Assembly (NCBI RefSeq): GCF_011745365.1
Contig: NW_024468909.1
Span: 2,480,001 to 2,544,000 of the forward strand
Direction of reading: 5' to 3'
Origin: Cryphonectria parasitica EP155
Lineage: Eukaryota > Ascomycota > Sordariomycetes > Diaporthales > Cryphonectriaceae
DNA: 64,000 nucleotides
Numbering within the stretch: the stretch's first letter is position 1; each line of letters starts with the position of its first letter. The notes under the pieces were generated by a model. It did no database searches. It was not told where the DNA came from and saw only the letters and a program-made list of their open reading frames with translations. The position numbers were made by a program, and so were the translations under genes. This document shows, in pieces, positions 24,145 through 37,200 of the stretch.

Positions 24145-26270
24145 ATGGCACTCGCTCTTAGGCATCCCAACACGCTTGCACGAACGGTCCTGTCAGTGTC
24201 CAGAATTAGATACTTCTCGAGTTTTCGATCTGACAAGAATGGTATGTGATCTCTTCTCTAACTTTGGGCGGTCGGAGGGGGGGAGTATCTTGATTTCAAC
24301 ACTTCGAAAAATGAGGCAAGAAAGCACTTCCCAGTTGTAATCCCATGATGAGATATGGGAGCAACATCAAAGAGAGATATGGAAATACGTGGTTCCTCAG
24401 GAAAATGGCAATGGATGAGAGCGGTGTCGACTCCTACCTGAAGAGGAGATGATGGACGGCGAAGTGAAGAAGAGGATGGTTACAAACGAGAAAGAGCAAA
24501 GAGATGTGCGAGAGTCCATACTTGTTTCCTTCAACACTGGCTGACATGAGAAACCATACCGATAGGCAAGAAAGAAAGAGTTGTGATCCTAGGGTCCGGT
24601 AGGTCTTTCCCTCTGCTAAGACGCGCCTTCTCTTTTTTTCACTACTCACACACTCTCTCCTTCCTTTCGTTTTTCTTTCACCAGGCTGGGCAGGATACGC
24701 CTTCGCCCGCAGTCTCGACCCATCCAAATACGAAAGGATCATAGTCTCCCCCCGCTCCTACTTCGTCTTCACCCCGCTGCTCGCCTCCACCGCCGTCGGC
24801 ACCCTCGAGTTCCGCACCACCCTCGAGTCCGTCCGTCGCCTTGGCAAAAATGTCCGTTTTTACCAGGGCTGGGCGGACGACGTTGATTTTGAACGCAAGG
24901 TTGTGCGTGTCGAGGAGAATGTGACAAACGACCCGTCCACCAGCCGGACCAATTTGCCATTGCCGCCTCAAGCCCAAGGGAACGGTGAAGAAGGAGTGAA
25001 GGCGGTGATTCCCAAGGGCCCCGTCACAGATTTGAGCTATGACAAGTTGGTGATCGCCGTCGGAGCATACAGCCAGACCTTTGGCATCGAGGGCGTCAGG
25101 CAGCATGCACACTTTCTGAGGGACATTGGCGACGCGAGGAGGATCCGGCTGCGAGTCCTCTCGCTGTTTGAGCAGTGCACCAGCCACGCCATGAGTAAGT
25201 CTCCTCCTCCCCCTCAACACCCACCCATCCATCCTGGCCCAGAATTCTCTAAACAGAATCTTCCTCAACAGCCGACGAAGCCCGCCGCAAGCTCCTCCAC
25301 TTCGCCATCGTAGGTGGCGGCCCGACAGGCATCGAGTACGCCGCCGAGCTGCACGACCTCGTCCGCGACGACCTCTCCAAGATCTACCCCAACCTCATGC
25401 CCCACGTCCGGATCACCGTCTACGACATCTCCCCAAAGATCCTCCCCATGTTCGACCAGGCCCTCGCCTCCTATGCCATGCGCCTGTTCAGCCGTCAGGG
25501 CATCTCCGTTCGCACTAAACACAGTATCCAGAGCATCGCCCCAGACCCGGACACAGGTGGCCTCCGCCTGCGGATCAAGGAAGCCGGCGAGGAGGAGATC
25601 GGTGCAGGTATGGTCGTCTGGAGCACGGGGCTTATGCAGAATCCACTCGTGGAGAAGCTCGTGCAGAAGACCCTTGCCGGTGAGGGGGCCAGCCATCCTT
25701 CCGAGTACCGCCTCGAAAAAGACCCTAAGACAGGCGGCATCATCGTGGACGAGCAATTTCGTGCGCGCCTGGCCAACTCCTCCTCATCCTCCTCAGGCGC
25801 CCAGCAGCAGCTCCTCTCCTCCGTCTTCGTCATCGGTGACTGCGCCGTCGTAGCCTCCCAACCCGACCTCCCCAAGACCGCCCAAGTGGCTTCCCAGGAA
25901 GCAGCGCACCTCGCCAGGACCCTCAACAGGCACAATGCAGCCGCCGGCGAGGTCCTGAGCGAGACGGCCAAGCCCTTTCGCTTTAAGAACCTCGGTACCA
26001 TGACCTACCTGGGCAACTGGAAGGCCATCCACCAGAGCTCCGCGGACCGTCTGACGGGCTGGGCCGCTTGGGTGCTGTGGAGGACGGCCTACTTGACCAG
26101 GAGCATGAGCCTGAGGAATAAAGTGCTCGTGCCAGTATATGTAAGTCGAGGGGGGTTTTGTTTTGGTTTTCGGTTGAGTGTATATATGTATACAACAGTC
26201 TGAACCGTTGCTGACCCGTTTGTAGTGGTTCGTGTCGTGGATGTTTGGAAGGGATATTGGGAGGTTCTGA
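24145..26270 (+). CDS. Type II (alternative) NADH:ubiquinone oxidoreductase, mitochondrial
   Basis: Rotenone-insensitive, single-subunit FAD enzyme passing electrons from NADH to ubiquinone without proton pumping. Five exons: 24145-24241, 24566-24598, 24685-25194, 25272-26140, 26226-26270; 517 aa. The N terminus (about 1-30) is Arg/Ser-rich with no acidic residue before Asp30, as in a mitochondrial presequence. Exon 2 is only 33 nt and encodes KKERVVILGS, the first strand of the FAD-binding Rossmann fold; the GSGWAGY motif (42-48) is completed in exon 3. The NADH-binding GGGPTG lies at 228-233. The SPRSYFVFTPLL and TLEFRT segments and the C-terminal WFVSWMFGRDIGRF are typical of fungal NDI/NDE. 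No EF-hand is visible, so it is not the Ca-binding NDE1 type. Whether it faces matrix or intermembrane space cannot be settled here. Intron 1 (324 bp) is unusually long for this window. Confidence 0.9.
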
Positions 26271-27124
26271 GGAAGGTCGACGACTGTGTGCTTGTCATAA
26301 GATCAGAATTCAGCTTGGGAGAGAATCGAAACCAATCTTTCGCCACTCGGGAAATTCAACTTCAACAGGTCGAGACGTCAAAGGAAACGGAGAACAGATT
26401 AAAAGAAATGTAGAAAATTCATCAGGGAATGTATTCCAGCCCTTGACTGGGTATCGCTACCTGCTTGTCTCGATCTGGTGGGAACTCGCCCCGAGCAGTC
26501 TTTGAAGAACAATAAACTATTTTAGAGCTCTGTGATGAGAACCAGGCAAGGCAGGGGATTTAAAACATGTACCCCCCAAACACTCAGACAAGGTGGGGGA
26601 GAAAAAAATAAGAGGACCAGAACACATTTCCAGTTCTCCAGTACAGAAAAGCCCCGCAAAATTCACCATTGATCCTCACAATTGGGCCTGAACACCACCG
26701 CAATGGCCCTTGAACGCGAACTCCTTCCGAGGTGCCTCATGCACAGCCACATCCTATTCCCCGTCATCCAACACCAACGCTCCATAATTTTGGTCTGCTT
26801 TGGCGACAGAATACCAGCTTTTCTCCAAGAGGGAATTCGAGCCACAAGGATCCGTCAGACCAAATGAAAAGAGAAATAAGTGCCACGAAACGAAAAGGGA
26901 GCTGAGCCCCGGGGTTGTGGTGCCATACGACCAAACAATAGACAATGCAGATGAGGGAGTCGCAATACTCTCCAAAACACAAAAAAAAACAGAAATAAGA
27001 AAGAACAATGACCGGGCGTGCCGGGAACGGTGTGCTTTCATCAAGAAGCGTCATCTCCCTGTGCAGTCATCTTCTCAAGCGCGGTCGACTGAAGACAGAG
27101 GCGACAAGCCAAGCCCCTCACACC
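26271..27124. other. Convergent intergenic region (3' flanks)
   Basis: The 854 bp between the stop codons of the NADH dehydrogenase and BUD4 contain A-rich patches consistent with two facing 3' UTRs. Nothing coding is supported. Confidence 0.7.
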
Positions 27125-30100
27125 TCAAACGAGGCTGCTCTTGGTCCGAGTATGGTGACTGGGCCGCCGTCCCTCGGCACGCTTGCGTAGCGTGTCCTCC
27201 CGCTTAAGGACGAGCTCGCACCACTTGCCCTTGTTGCGAGAACCGCTAAAGGTGTCATCATCGTGTCCGAGGCTGTCGCGACCGATGACATCCGAAAGGG
27301 CCTTCATCCAGCCCTCCTTGTCTGATGCGCTGTCGGCATAGAAGTCGATAATCTCGCCATTGTTGAATCGAATGCGGAAACCCTCTTCGACAAACATGTA
27401 CCCCTCCTCTTCTTCACCAAAGGCTGACTTCCGGCGCTTCCCGTTCTTACCGGTGGTCTCCTTCTCGGTCAGAGCTCGGCGGTCATCGATGAGACGCTTC
27501 GCGTTGGCCAGATTGATGGTGGCACGCGGCTGGCGCGTGGCCTCGTGGTAGGCCGTCAGCTTCGTGCCAGCCAGCTTGAAATAGCGGCGGCGCCAGAACT
27601 ATGATCGACAGGTCAGCAAAAGAGACGGGGGCCTCATGGGAACTAATAATGTGTACGTACGGGACAGTCACCACCCTGCTGGCTGAGGTGACCCTCCCAG
27701 TTGCGGGATCGTCGCTCCTCAGCAGCCTTCATCTCGCGGATGCACGAGTTCATGCTCTTGGGCATGTCCTCGTCCGTAGAGCCCTTAGGTCTCGGCACAA
27801 ACAGAAGCTGCAGCTCGAGCTTGCCGATCTTATACGGAGCCTTCCGAACGACCGAGTTACTACCTCGCTTGCTCTTGACGCTCGACGCGAAACCGGCCTC
27901 CTCAGTCGCCCACTCGTTGAAGCAGGCCACATCGACCACATAGGGACGGCCAAAGCACCGCGTCTCGTGCTCCTTGAGACAGACGTAGGCGCGAGCAAAG
28001 CTGCCGTCGGCGGCGGCGAGGGGTGACAGGAGATCCCAGGCGGTAGGGTTGGCCGCAATCTGTCGGGCCTGGGCCTCGCGTTGCTGCCGAGCAAGTCGCT
28101 CTTCCTCTTCCTTCTGGCGCTGCTCCATCTCCTTGCGTTTCTTCGGGGACGCAAATACTCTGCTGAAGGTCGACGTCTTGGCCTTGCGTGGGGAACTCTG
28201 AGACTGGACGATCCTCTGTGGGGGAGGCTGCTCCAGCTTGACATTCAGGGTCAGCTGGAATTCCAGGTCGTTCGGGACGACCAGTTCAAATTCTTGACCG
28301 ATGGGCGCATTTCGCGCCAGTTCGAGCCACGCAGTGGTGACACAGTGAACGCCGTTGTCGAGGGTCAGGCTAAACCAAGTGCGCTCGTCTATACAACAAG
28401 TCAAGTCAGCTCAGTTCAGACTCGGACTCGACAGTAGGATGCACTTACTCTTGGGGATGGGCAGGTCGAGATCCTTGACACCCAGGACCTTGACGAACAG
28501 TCTTCCTCGCTCGCCATTGTCGTCACCCGCAGCGTCCTCGGCAACCTCTTCCTCAGCCACAGTGGTCATTGTGGCTGTGTTGCTCTCCCGGCCAGGCATT
28601 GGTGGAACGGGCCCCGTCGTGACGGGTCTTTTCTTGAGGCTCTTCTTCCTGACCTGGCCATTCCAAGGCTCAACCGTCCACGACTGAGGGCGGTGCTGCT
28701 TCACGGGTGAGTTGCCGGCAGAGCGTGACACGGGGCGCAAGTCATCAGTATCTTTGTCGCTGGCTGTCACGACCTTAGTGTTCTGGCGCATCAGATAGCC
28801 TCGCTGTTTGGGTGGAGTAATGTTAGCATCAGCTGCAGTGGGGACTGTCCTCTTCGCGAGCCTGACTCTAGACGCTTGTCTAGAAAGTGTCTGGCCTGCA
28901 GGTTGAGAAGATTGGTGAAAGGAAACTTGTTGGAACGCCACCTTTTGCGCCTCGATGACCCGCTCGAAGTCGTCGTCCAGACTGAGACCAAGATCAAAAT
29001 CCAACGTGAGGCTCCTGGCCTTGAAGCTGGGGTGTCGCAGCATGTAGTCCTCCGAGGATGGGTTGGGAGACAAAAGCTGCTTGTCCTCAAGGGTATTGGG
29101 AAGCCGGTTCTGGTGACGGTCGGCCATGTTCTGCATGCCAGGCACCTCGCGGCTAACGATGCGCCTCTGCTCTCGCATTGTCTCGATGTCAGCAGGCGTG
29201 GCAGAAGGTCGCGTCTTCAATTTCGAGCCAGCGGCTGACTTAATGGTGGCTGCCGTCTCAGGAATGATAGGTGAGACACGCGCCTCCTCTTCCTCGGGTT
29301 CTAGCAGGGGGCGGTGAATGACAGAATCTGGCGTCCTAGGCTCGTCATCATACTCATCTGGCTCGCCCCAGCCCGTTCCGTCGTACTCGGGCTTCGATGT
29401 AGGGTGCTCTGGCGTGGAGGGCCGCTGCGACATTTCCTGGGCATCGTTGACCTCAGGCTCATCGGTCTCGGCACTAGCCTCGACTTCGGTGGGCTTGGGG
29501 AGCATAAATGGCTGCAGATCATCAGTGAAGGGGTTGTGCTTCTGGGTAGTGGGAAGCACATCTGGGACCATGCGCTCCGCGATGGTGTCAAGAGAGTCCG
29601 CGTTCTCTGCGGGAGAGGTGGCCCGTGGAGTGGTGATCTCGTCCTCATCGACCTTTTCTTCCTGGGGACTTGGTAGCTCCTGGCCTGGGCCGGAATAGTT
29701 GCTATCGGAGTCATAGTTCTTGTCGGTGACTTCCGAGTCGGAATCGTCGTAATCGTCCCCATCAGATTCAGACCGCGGGTACTGATCAATGATCGAATCA
29801 TCTTCATCAAAGTCCTGTTCCAGATGCCCATCGGACTCAACGTCCTCGTCCATGCTGGCATCTTCAGTACTGGGGATGGGGACGTCAGGGTCCAGAGGCT
29901 GATTGCGCTCTGGAGAGCTGGGCAGGGAAGAGAAGTTGTAGTCCGACTCCCTCTCCAGACCCTTGTTACCATCCACTCTCCGCAGAATCGACTCGCGCGA
30001 GATGTGCGGCGGCAGCTGGTAGTCACCCAAGTCACCAAGAGTGTCCTCCTCTTCGCCGGCAGCGTCCTCGTGGCGCATCTCGAGCGCGGGCCCCAGCTCA

Positions 30101-31732
30101 GCCAGCTTATGCGCAGGTTCATGCTCACCATCACCATGCTCATGCTCGGCCGCAAGCTCATGCTCGGGCTCAGGCAGATGCTCTGGCTCTTGCTCTTGCT
30201 CTTGTTCATGCTCATGCTCATGCTCGGGCTCGGGCTCCGTGAGCTGGCTGTCGGCGCGATCACGGGCCCCAGCGCGTCTCAGTCGCCGTTCGCGCTGCTG
30301 CTCCGCGGCTGACTTGCCATCGTCTGACAGCATCATCAGCTTGAGCCGCTCCTCGAGCGTCATCTTACCGTTTCCAATGTTCTGAAGATCGGCCTTCGAG
30401 AGCGTGGAGGCGGGAGGTGGAGACGGCAGGGTCCGCTGGGACCCCGTCAACCGCTCAGCACTCGCAGATGGGCCGGCCGAGGCGTTCGAGTTCCGCCGAT
30501 CATTGTTGAAGCCTGGAGGCGGGAGAGGGGGGAGAGGCCTGTGGTCACCGTTCGAGTTGCGAGAGTCTGAGCGATCCTGCTGAGGGAACCCGCCAGGCGC
30601 AAAGTTTGGGAAGCCTTCCGGTGTGAGGCTGTGCGTAAAGTCATCGTCGGCCATGTTGTCCAGGTCATGACGCCAGTCATCAGGCAGGACGACAGGAGTC
30701 TTGGCAACGTCCTCGAGGGAGGCGTCGAAGCTGTCCTCGTGGGCGTCACTGCCAATGATGTAGTGGTCGTCATCGTCATCCTCTGCCGAGTCATAGCTGC
30801 CCTCTCGAGAGCTGTCGCCACCAATAGAAGAGATATCAGGGGTGACCATCTCATACTCATTCACCTGTGGTGGCGCGACATCAAAAGTGACGCTCTTGGC
30901 GTGGCGGTGGAGGGCTCTTCCAGAAGGAAGCTCACGCTCGTCGTAGGATCCATCATCCGAGTCGTGCCCGTTCTCCCTGTCAAGACTGGACCTGAAGCGG
31001 CTCGGTGCGAGGGATGACTTGGTGGGCGATGCCTGATCCCTGCTCGCCGGACGTGGGCCATTTGGTGGAGGACTGCGGGTCGTCAAGGGAGGGGTCTTGG
31101 TGAGAGGAGGGGGTGACTTGAGGCTGTACTGCGGGATTCTGGTCTGGCTGTCAGATCGCCCGTGGCTAAATGCCTTGTTGTCGCGGTACCCGCTGATTCC
31201 AGTGCCGCCAAATGCATTGCCTTGGACCTTCGACAGCGGTCGCTCGACCTGTGGTGGCTTGGTAGGATCGTACTCCTGCTTCTGTTCGAGAGCGAGGATG
31301 TTGCTGTTCTTGACGCGTGACGCTTTTTGAAGGCGCTCGATAGACCCGCGGCGGGTGGGGGACGGCGAGCCCCGGCCAAAGGGGTTGTTCTCGCTGTTCT
31401 TATTCTGCCAGAACAGGCGCGGCGATGTGGTCCCTTCCAGCGGCGAGCTCTGGAACGGCGAGGAGTCGGTATTCATCTTCTGTGATGGGGAACAAACAAT
31501 GTCAATTGGGATTGGTCATGCCGTGGCGAAGAGGAGACGGTCTTCTTACCTGGACAGCCTGTTTCCAACTGGGAGAGTTTCGTCGCTTCTCAGCTGGAGA
31601 GATCTCGGATAAGGGACGCGGGGGGGCACCCGACATCTTTCCAGGAGATGGAGGACTGTTCTTCGCTAGTCGCAAAGGTTGCACCTGAGGAAGGTTAGGC
31701 CTCTGCATCACAGAGCCACCATATGAGGCCAT
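27125..31732 (-). CDS. BUD4: Anillin-like bud-site/septation protein Bud4 (PH domain)
   Basis: Scaffold organising septins and the contractile ring at septation sites. In filamentous fungi Bud4 marks future septa with Bud3 and Rho4. Transcript-order exons: 31732-31550, 31479-28449, 28388-27661, 27598-27125; 1471 aa. Introns are 70, 60 and 62 bp. Exon 1 gives the family N terminus (PPRPLSEISP, RRNSPSWKQ) and joins to the SSPFQSSPLEG motif in exon 2, so the ATG in exon 2 is not the start. The middle is long, acidic and disordered, with a His/Glu/Gln repeat at 476-517. The C-terminal part has an anillin C2-like region (about 1045-1130) and a PH domain (about 1300-1420: WEGHLSQQGGDCP, FWRRRYFKL, GWMKAL). 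Acidic DDDDD and SP-rich segments suggest many CDK sites, as in yeast Bud4. Confidence 0.93.
30112..30237 (-). repeat. Imperfect hexamer repeat in BUD4 coding sequence (His/Glu/Gln-rich)
   Basis: Degenerate repeats of a CTCATG/CTCTTG-type hexamer (plus strand) encode alternating His-Glu and Gln-Glu in Bud4 residues 476-517. The opposite strand reads as Leu/Met repeats, which explains the spurious hydrophobic frames there. Such tracts vary in length between strains. Confidence 0.75.
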
Positions 31733-34247
31733 TTCGACGAATGTCTCGACGGTGAGGGGTCTTGGGGGCGGCAAGAACCTACAGGATCTGACGAGTCCAT
31801 GAATCTGGGAACTTCTGACCCTCAATTCAAAATGCACCTCTGGCAAGCTCTAAAGAAGAAAAAGATGGAGGTTGGTTCCGTTGATCGGCTGGTGTGGTGG
31901 TGTGGCAGCCTCGGTAAGCGGTCTATAGTGTGCGCAAGGGTGGTGGTAGCACAAAGTAGAAAAGGTGGCTGGTGTCTGAGACTTGACGTGTTGTTGACCC
32001 GATGGTGGTGGGCAGCAGTCGAGTGAGGAGATTGGAGGAAAAGTTGCGCTTTCAAAGGACAAAAAAAAAATAGTGCAGAGTGGTGAAGCTGGAGTTCTTA
32101 GGAAATAGAAGACTACGGCGAGTTCTTCTGTCTGCAAAACACAGGTGAAATGGTATGTCGTAGAATGGATGCAGTGAGACCAATGTTGACTCTGTGGTGA
32201 TGGTCTTGAGACGAGAGAGGTAGTGTTATGCTCCCAAACCAGCAAGAATGTAAAGAAGGTGAAGCCAGACACGTACGAAAACAGAAAAAGGAAAGAGAGT
32301 TGGGAAAAGGCTGTCTAGGTGAAGAGGAGAGAGAGAGCAAGAGAGAGATAGAGGTCAAGGTCGGAGTGGTGACGAGAGTGACGACTGACAACAACGGAAG
32401 GATGGGTCTTGTGTGGAGGATGCCAGATCAAGGTCAAGGGAGTCTTGATCAGGGAAGACACAGTTTGCTATGCAACCCTTGCTCTCCCAGATCACACTCG
32501 ATCGGATTATTCTTCAGAGTGCACCTCTCTCTGTCAAGATACAGAGGAGAAGAGAGAAGAAAAAACACAACAGAGAAATCCTTGGTCCTCTCTCCCAGTT
32601 CTGGGCGACAGAAAGGCGCGACGATGAGGATCGAATTCAAGCGGTTGGGTGGGGGGAAACAGTGGTGGTCAAGCAGGGATCGCGATTGGTGGCTGGGGGG
32701 CCCCTGGCAGCGTGTACCTACGCGGTAGCCCGTAAGCTGGGACGGACAGCGGTAAACACAAGGCGGGCGTTACCCCAGCGACCCACTTTCATTTGGTTTC
32801 TTTTTTGGGCTCTAAAAAGTCGCGGGGCAGAGAGAGAGTTGGCTAGCACAGACTGGCACCGTAGCACTCATAGTTAGCAGCAGCAGGAGCAGGAGCAGCG
32901 CTCATAGCAGCGGCAAGGTTCAGCTCAAGCTTAGTTCAATCTACGTACAGCACCAGTGATCACCTTGAGCCCCCCCCCCCCTCTGATTGTGGTCATCATA
33001 CCTGATGTCACAATAACTGGTTTACTGTGCATTCTCCCCTCCTGGATTTTTGAGGCCCAAAAGGGGATGAATGATTTAAACTCAAGGTCTCTTGTTTGGA
33101 CGGCCGGCCCAATAGGATGATTAAGAGCACAGGACCATCCCAACCTTATCAAATAAAAAAACCCGGTGGCTGGTATTGAGGAGAATTCTAGAAACCATGG
33201 CCATGGCCCCATGAGCCCTGCGAACCCATGCGACCCATGTTCTGAACAGATTCCCAATCCCACACCCGAGTGGGGACTGCGATGGAGTTGCCGAGCTGCA
33301 AGCACTTGTTGTTGTTCCCCCCTCCAGCCAATCCTGTGGGAAGGATGGCCCGCTTCCTGCAGGTCACCTGCAACACCAGCCTTCGAATTTCTCAATGGTG
33401 TGACGGAGGGCGATGGGAATTGACAACTGCCCAGCACGCACAGGCACAATATGATTGTTTATTTGGTACGGTAGTAGTAATCTTTGTCTCAGCGGTATCC
33501 CTTAGGACGTGCATTACATCTTTTTGGCCTGGGTCCACCAGGTTGGATCCATCAAGAACCCAACGCACCGCAACGCAACGCTGCTGTTCCACAACACAAA
33601 CGAACACATCTATCCCTATCTTTAACAGCGTCGTCACCATGAACACACTGTATATACTATGAAACATCCGTCCCCTACCTACTCTGTTGGAGATTGAAAC
33701 TCTCATCCCTCTCCTTCATCTTCTGCCTCGCAGCAACTTTTGTGTGTCAGCTCACGTCTCCCGGCCGAACCAGCCACGATCTTCCTTATTCCCCCAAGAT
33801 CCAATAGTCTCGAGCTTAATGCGCCTCATCCGGCGTGGCTGGTGGTCAACAAACAGTCCATGCGGCGTCACTACGGCCTGCCACAAACACTGTTGCCATC
33901 GCGATATGTCAGACTTCACACAATACCTGGATGCGAAGGATGATTGAACTGTATGAATTTCTATTGATGCCATCTACCGAGGAAATGCCCTGCCCAACCC
34001 CCTTCTAGAAAGAAGTAGTAGTCTTCGCGTCGAGCGCCGGCCACCAAACTCCATTAGTACACAGATAGCCTTCCTCGGTCATATTGTACAACGCGAGGTG
34101 TCATAAAATTAATAGCTAGAGGGCACAATTATACGTCTTCCCTTCTGGTAGATCAACACCTTCTATATATCTTTTTTTTTCTTTCTTTTCTGTTTATTTT
34201 TTTTTCTTGTTTGTCCTTCGAGAGGTCTGTTGTTGTTACTTCAACAA
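31733..34247. other. Long BUD4 upstream region and 3' flank of the H+-ATPase gene
   Basis: About 2.5 kb without a gene. On the minus strand, 32200-32620 is pyrimidine-rich (CT patches), a likely BUD4 promoter/leader core 500-900 bp before the start codon. A C10 run occurs near 32970. T-rich sequence at 34165-34215 on the plus strand lies just downstream of the H+-ATPase stop codon, in its 3' flank. No convincing upstream exon was found. Confidence 0.6.
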
Positions 34248-37200
34248 TCAATCTTCCTCCTCGGTGATGATCTTCTGCGCCAGGTAAAACCTGTTGGCGC
34301 CCTTGTCATCCTTCTCGTGCTCGATCGACACCTTGCCGAGCTGGGTGATGATGTTCTCCATCAGGGTGTCGGTCTTGGACCTCTTCTTGCGGCCGAGGTT
34401 GTCAAGAGTCGTCCAGCCCGTCATGACAAAGTACACGATGGCGATGACGATGACCACAGCGATGGAGTAGCACCACACAACAACGACGGTCACGATGTCG
34501 GTGCGGCCGTTGGAGGAGAGCGCAGACGACAGTGTAGCCGGGATGGTCTGGGTCTCCGCGCCGCCCGTGAACCAGCCAAACACACAGAACAGCGTCGCCA
34601 GCACGTCAACGCCAAAGATGGCCGCCACGAGCTGGAAGGACGGGTACGTCTCGAAGCCGCGGGTGACAAAGATCAGCCAGTTCTCCGTGAGGGACACCTC
34701 CAGGAAGAGGATCCCCTGCACGCTGCCGTAGTTCTGAATCACACCACCATTGCTGAGCCAGAGAGTGCCGCGAAGAATCCAGGTGCCCATCGCCAGCATG
34801 GTGCCGAGCACAACAGAGATGATCCAGATCTTGGGCAGCTGCCACTCAACGGGGCGGCGCTCAAAGTGGGCATTGTCGTAGGCGACGGCGATAGTAGCAA
34901 GATCAGCAAAGAGAGCTAGGAAGACGATCAGGTCGACACGGATGGTCTCGTTGATGGCGATCATGGAGGTGACGAGGTAGAGTTCCAGGTGCAGGCAGAG
35001 CGCAATACGGTACTGGATGTACGCCTTCATGCGCTGGAAAATCTGGCGAGAGATCTTGATGGCAGAGACGATGGTTGAAAGACCAGGGGCGAGGAAGACG
35101 ATATCTGCAGCGGCCTGGGCGGCCTCGGTAGCACCTTCGACGGCAATACCACAGTCCGACTTCTTCAGGGAAGGAGCATCGTTCACACCGTCACCAGTCA
35201 TAGCACTAAGGAAGATCCAATGTTAGCAAGAGTGTTTGGACCAAGCAAAGCACAATCAGCGTATGAGGGGGTTACTATTACTCACGTCAAATGGCCACGC
35301 TGCTGGAGCATCTCCACGACCTTGTACTTATGCTCAGGGAAGACTTCGGCGAAGCCATCAGCCCGCTCGCAAAGGTCGTAGATAGAGTTGCCAGCCATGT
35401 CGCTGTGCAGCAGCTTGTCCGAGTTGTACACCTTGGTTCCGAGGGCCAACATGCGGCAGGTCTCCTTGGCGATAGCGATGGCATCACCAGTCAGCATCTT
35501 AACCTGCAGACCAAGAGTCTGCGCATCGGCAATAGTCTGGGCGGTATCAGAGCGGGGAGGGTCGAAGAGAGAAAGCATGCCGAGCATCTGCCAAGCACCG
35601 TCGCCCTCGCGAACAGCAACAGCCAGAGAACGGAAACCACGGCGGGCGAACTCAGTCGCCTTCTCCTTGAAGAGCGCGGACTGCTCAGCGGAAACATTGC
35701 AGGTCTTGAGCACGGCATTAGGAGCACCCTTGCAGCATTCGTATCTAACGCCGTTGTAGGTGCAGATAGAGGTAATACGCTTGGAGACGGGGTCGAAGGG
35801 CATAAACTTCTCAGTCGTCCAGCCCTCGGAAATCATGTCCTTGGCCTTGGGATAGCGCTTCAGGGTGAGGATGGTGATCTTGTCGATAGGGTCGAGAGCC
35901 TTGGTGTTGTGGCTGGAGGCGAGAGCAGCGACAGCCATCATCCAGTTGACATCGACACCCTCCATCAGGAAGGGCTCGCGAACTGAAAGCTGGTTGGCGG
36001 TCAGGGTACCGGTCTTGTCGGAGCAGAGGATATCGACACCAGCGAGAGACTCAATGGCAGTAAGCTTCTGCACGATGGCCTTCTCCTGGGCGAGGTAGGC
36101 AGCACCGACGGCAAGAGTCGTGGTGGTGACAACGGGCAGACCAACAGGAACACCAATGATGAGGAGGATAAGGAGGTAGTGCAGCAGGTTGTTGGAGTCA
36201 TCGGGAGAGCCGACAATGTTCAGGTTGCGGTAGAAACCTCCAATCCAGGCGGCGAGGGTGAAGAGAACGACCAGAACCAGCAGAGCAGTTCCGATCGAGT
36301 TCATGATAGCCTTGAAGTGACCCTGGTCCTGAGCACCCTGGACGAGAGATGCAGTCTTGCCGACGAAGGACGCCTGGGCACCAGAGGTGACAATACCGTA
36401 GGCCTTGCCGCGCTTGCAACCGGTGGTGTAGTAGACGATGTCGGTCATGTACTTGTCGACGGCGAGAGACTCGCCAGTGATGGCAGATTGGTCAATGGCA
36501 ACGATGGGGTGTCCGATGTGAGGAGAACCTTCTTCATCCTCTTCCTCCATTTTCTCGCGAGGGGAAGTCATGTCTTGGGCGTTGAGCTCAGCCTGTAAAA
36601 AGAACAGAATTGTTAGTAATCTATCCGCTGGAACTTTGTAACCAGGAAGAAACTGACCTTGTAGTGGTTGAAGCCCTCGACGCCCTCGTCGTAATCACAG
36701 ATCAGTTGTGCATCAGCAGGTACAACAGTGCCCTCCTCAATAATCACCTACGTGATTGTCAGCGCCGGTCAGAAATTAGAGTTTGCAGGGGGCTCGTCTA
36801 CTTACGATGTCACCAGGGACGAGTTCACGGGCTCTGATTTCCTCTTCCCGACCATTACGGACGACACGGGCCTTCATGGAGATATCTCCCTTCAGACTGG
36901 CGACAACATCGGCAGCCTGCTTCTCCTGGTACCAACCAACAATGGCGTTGAGCAGCAGGATACCAATGATCACACCGGCGTCGATCCAGTCACGAAGACC
37001 AAAGGCGATAATGGCAGCCGCCTCCATCACGTAGAGGATGGGGCCTCGGAAGAAGCCAACGAACTTGAGAAACTGCAATGTTTATCAGTATGAAGACTTT
37101 TTCGTGTACACTCGAATGAGACTCACCATGTTCTCCTTCTCTGCCGTCAGCTCGTTCCATCCGCTCTGCTTCCGTCTTCTCTCCACCTCGACAGGGTTGA

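Noticed and set aside
26926..26950. 5S rRNA-like start (CATACGACCA)
   Set aside because: Only ten bases match; the following sequence does not resemble a fungal 5S gene.
29301..30312. Leu/Met-rich and Ser/Arg-rich frames over BUD4
   Set aside because: They are the opposite strand or shifted frame of the BUD4 hexamer repeat and acidic regions; hydrophobic runs are produced by the repeat.
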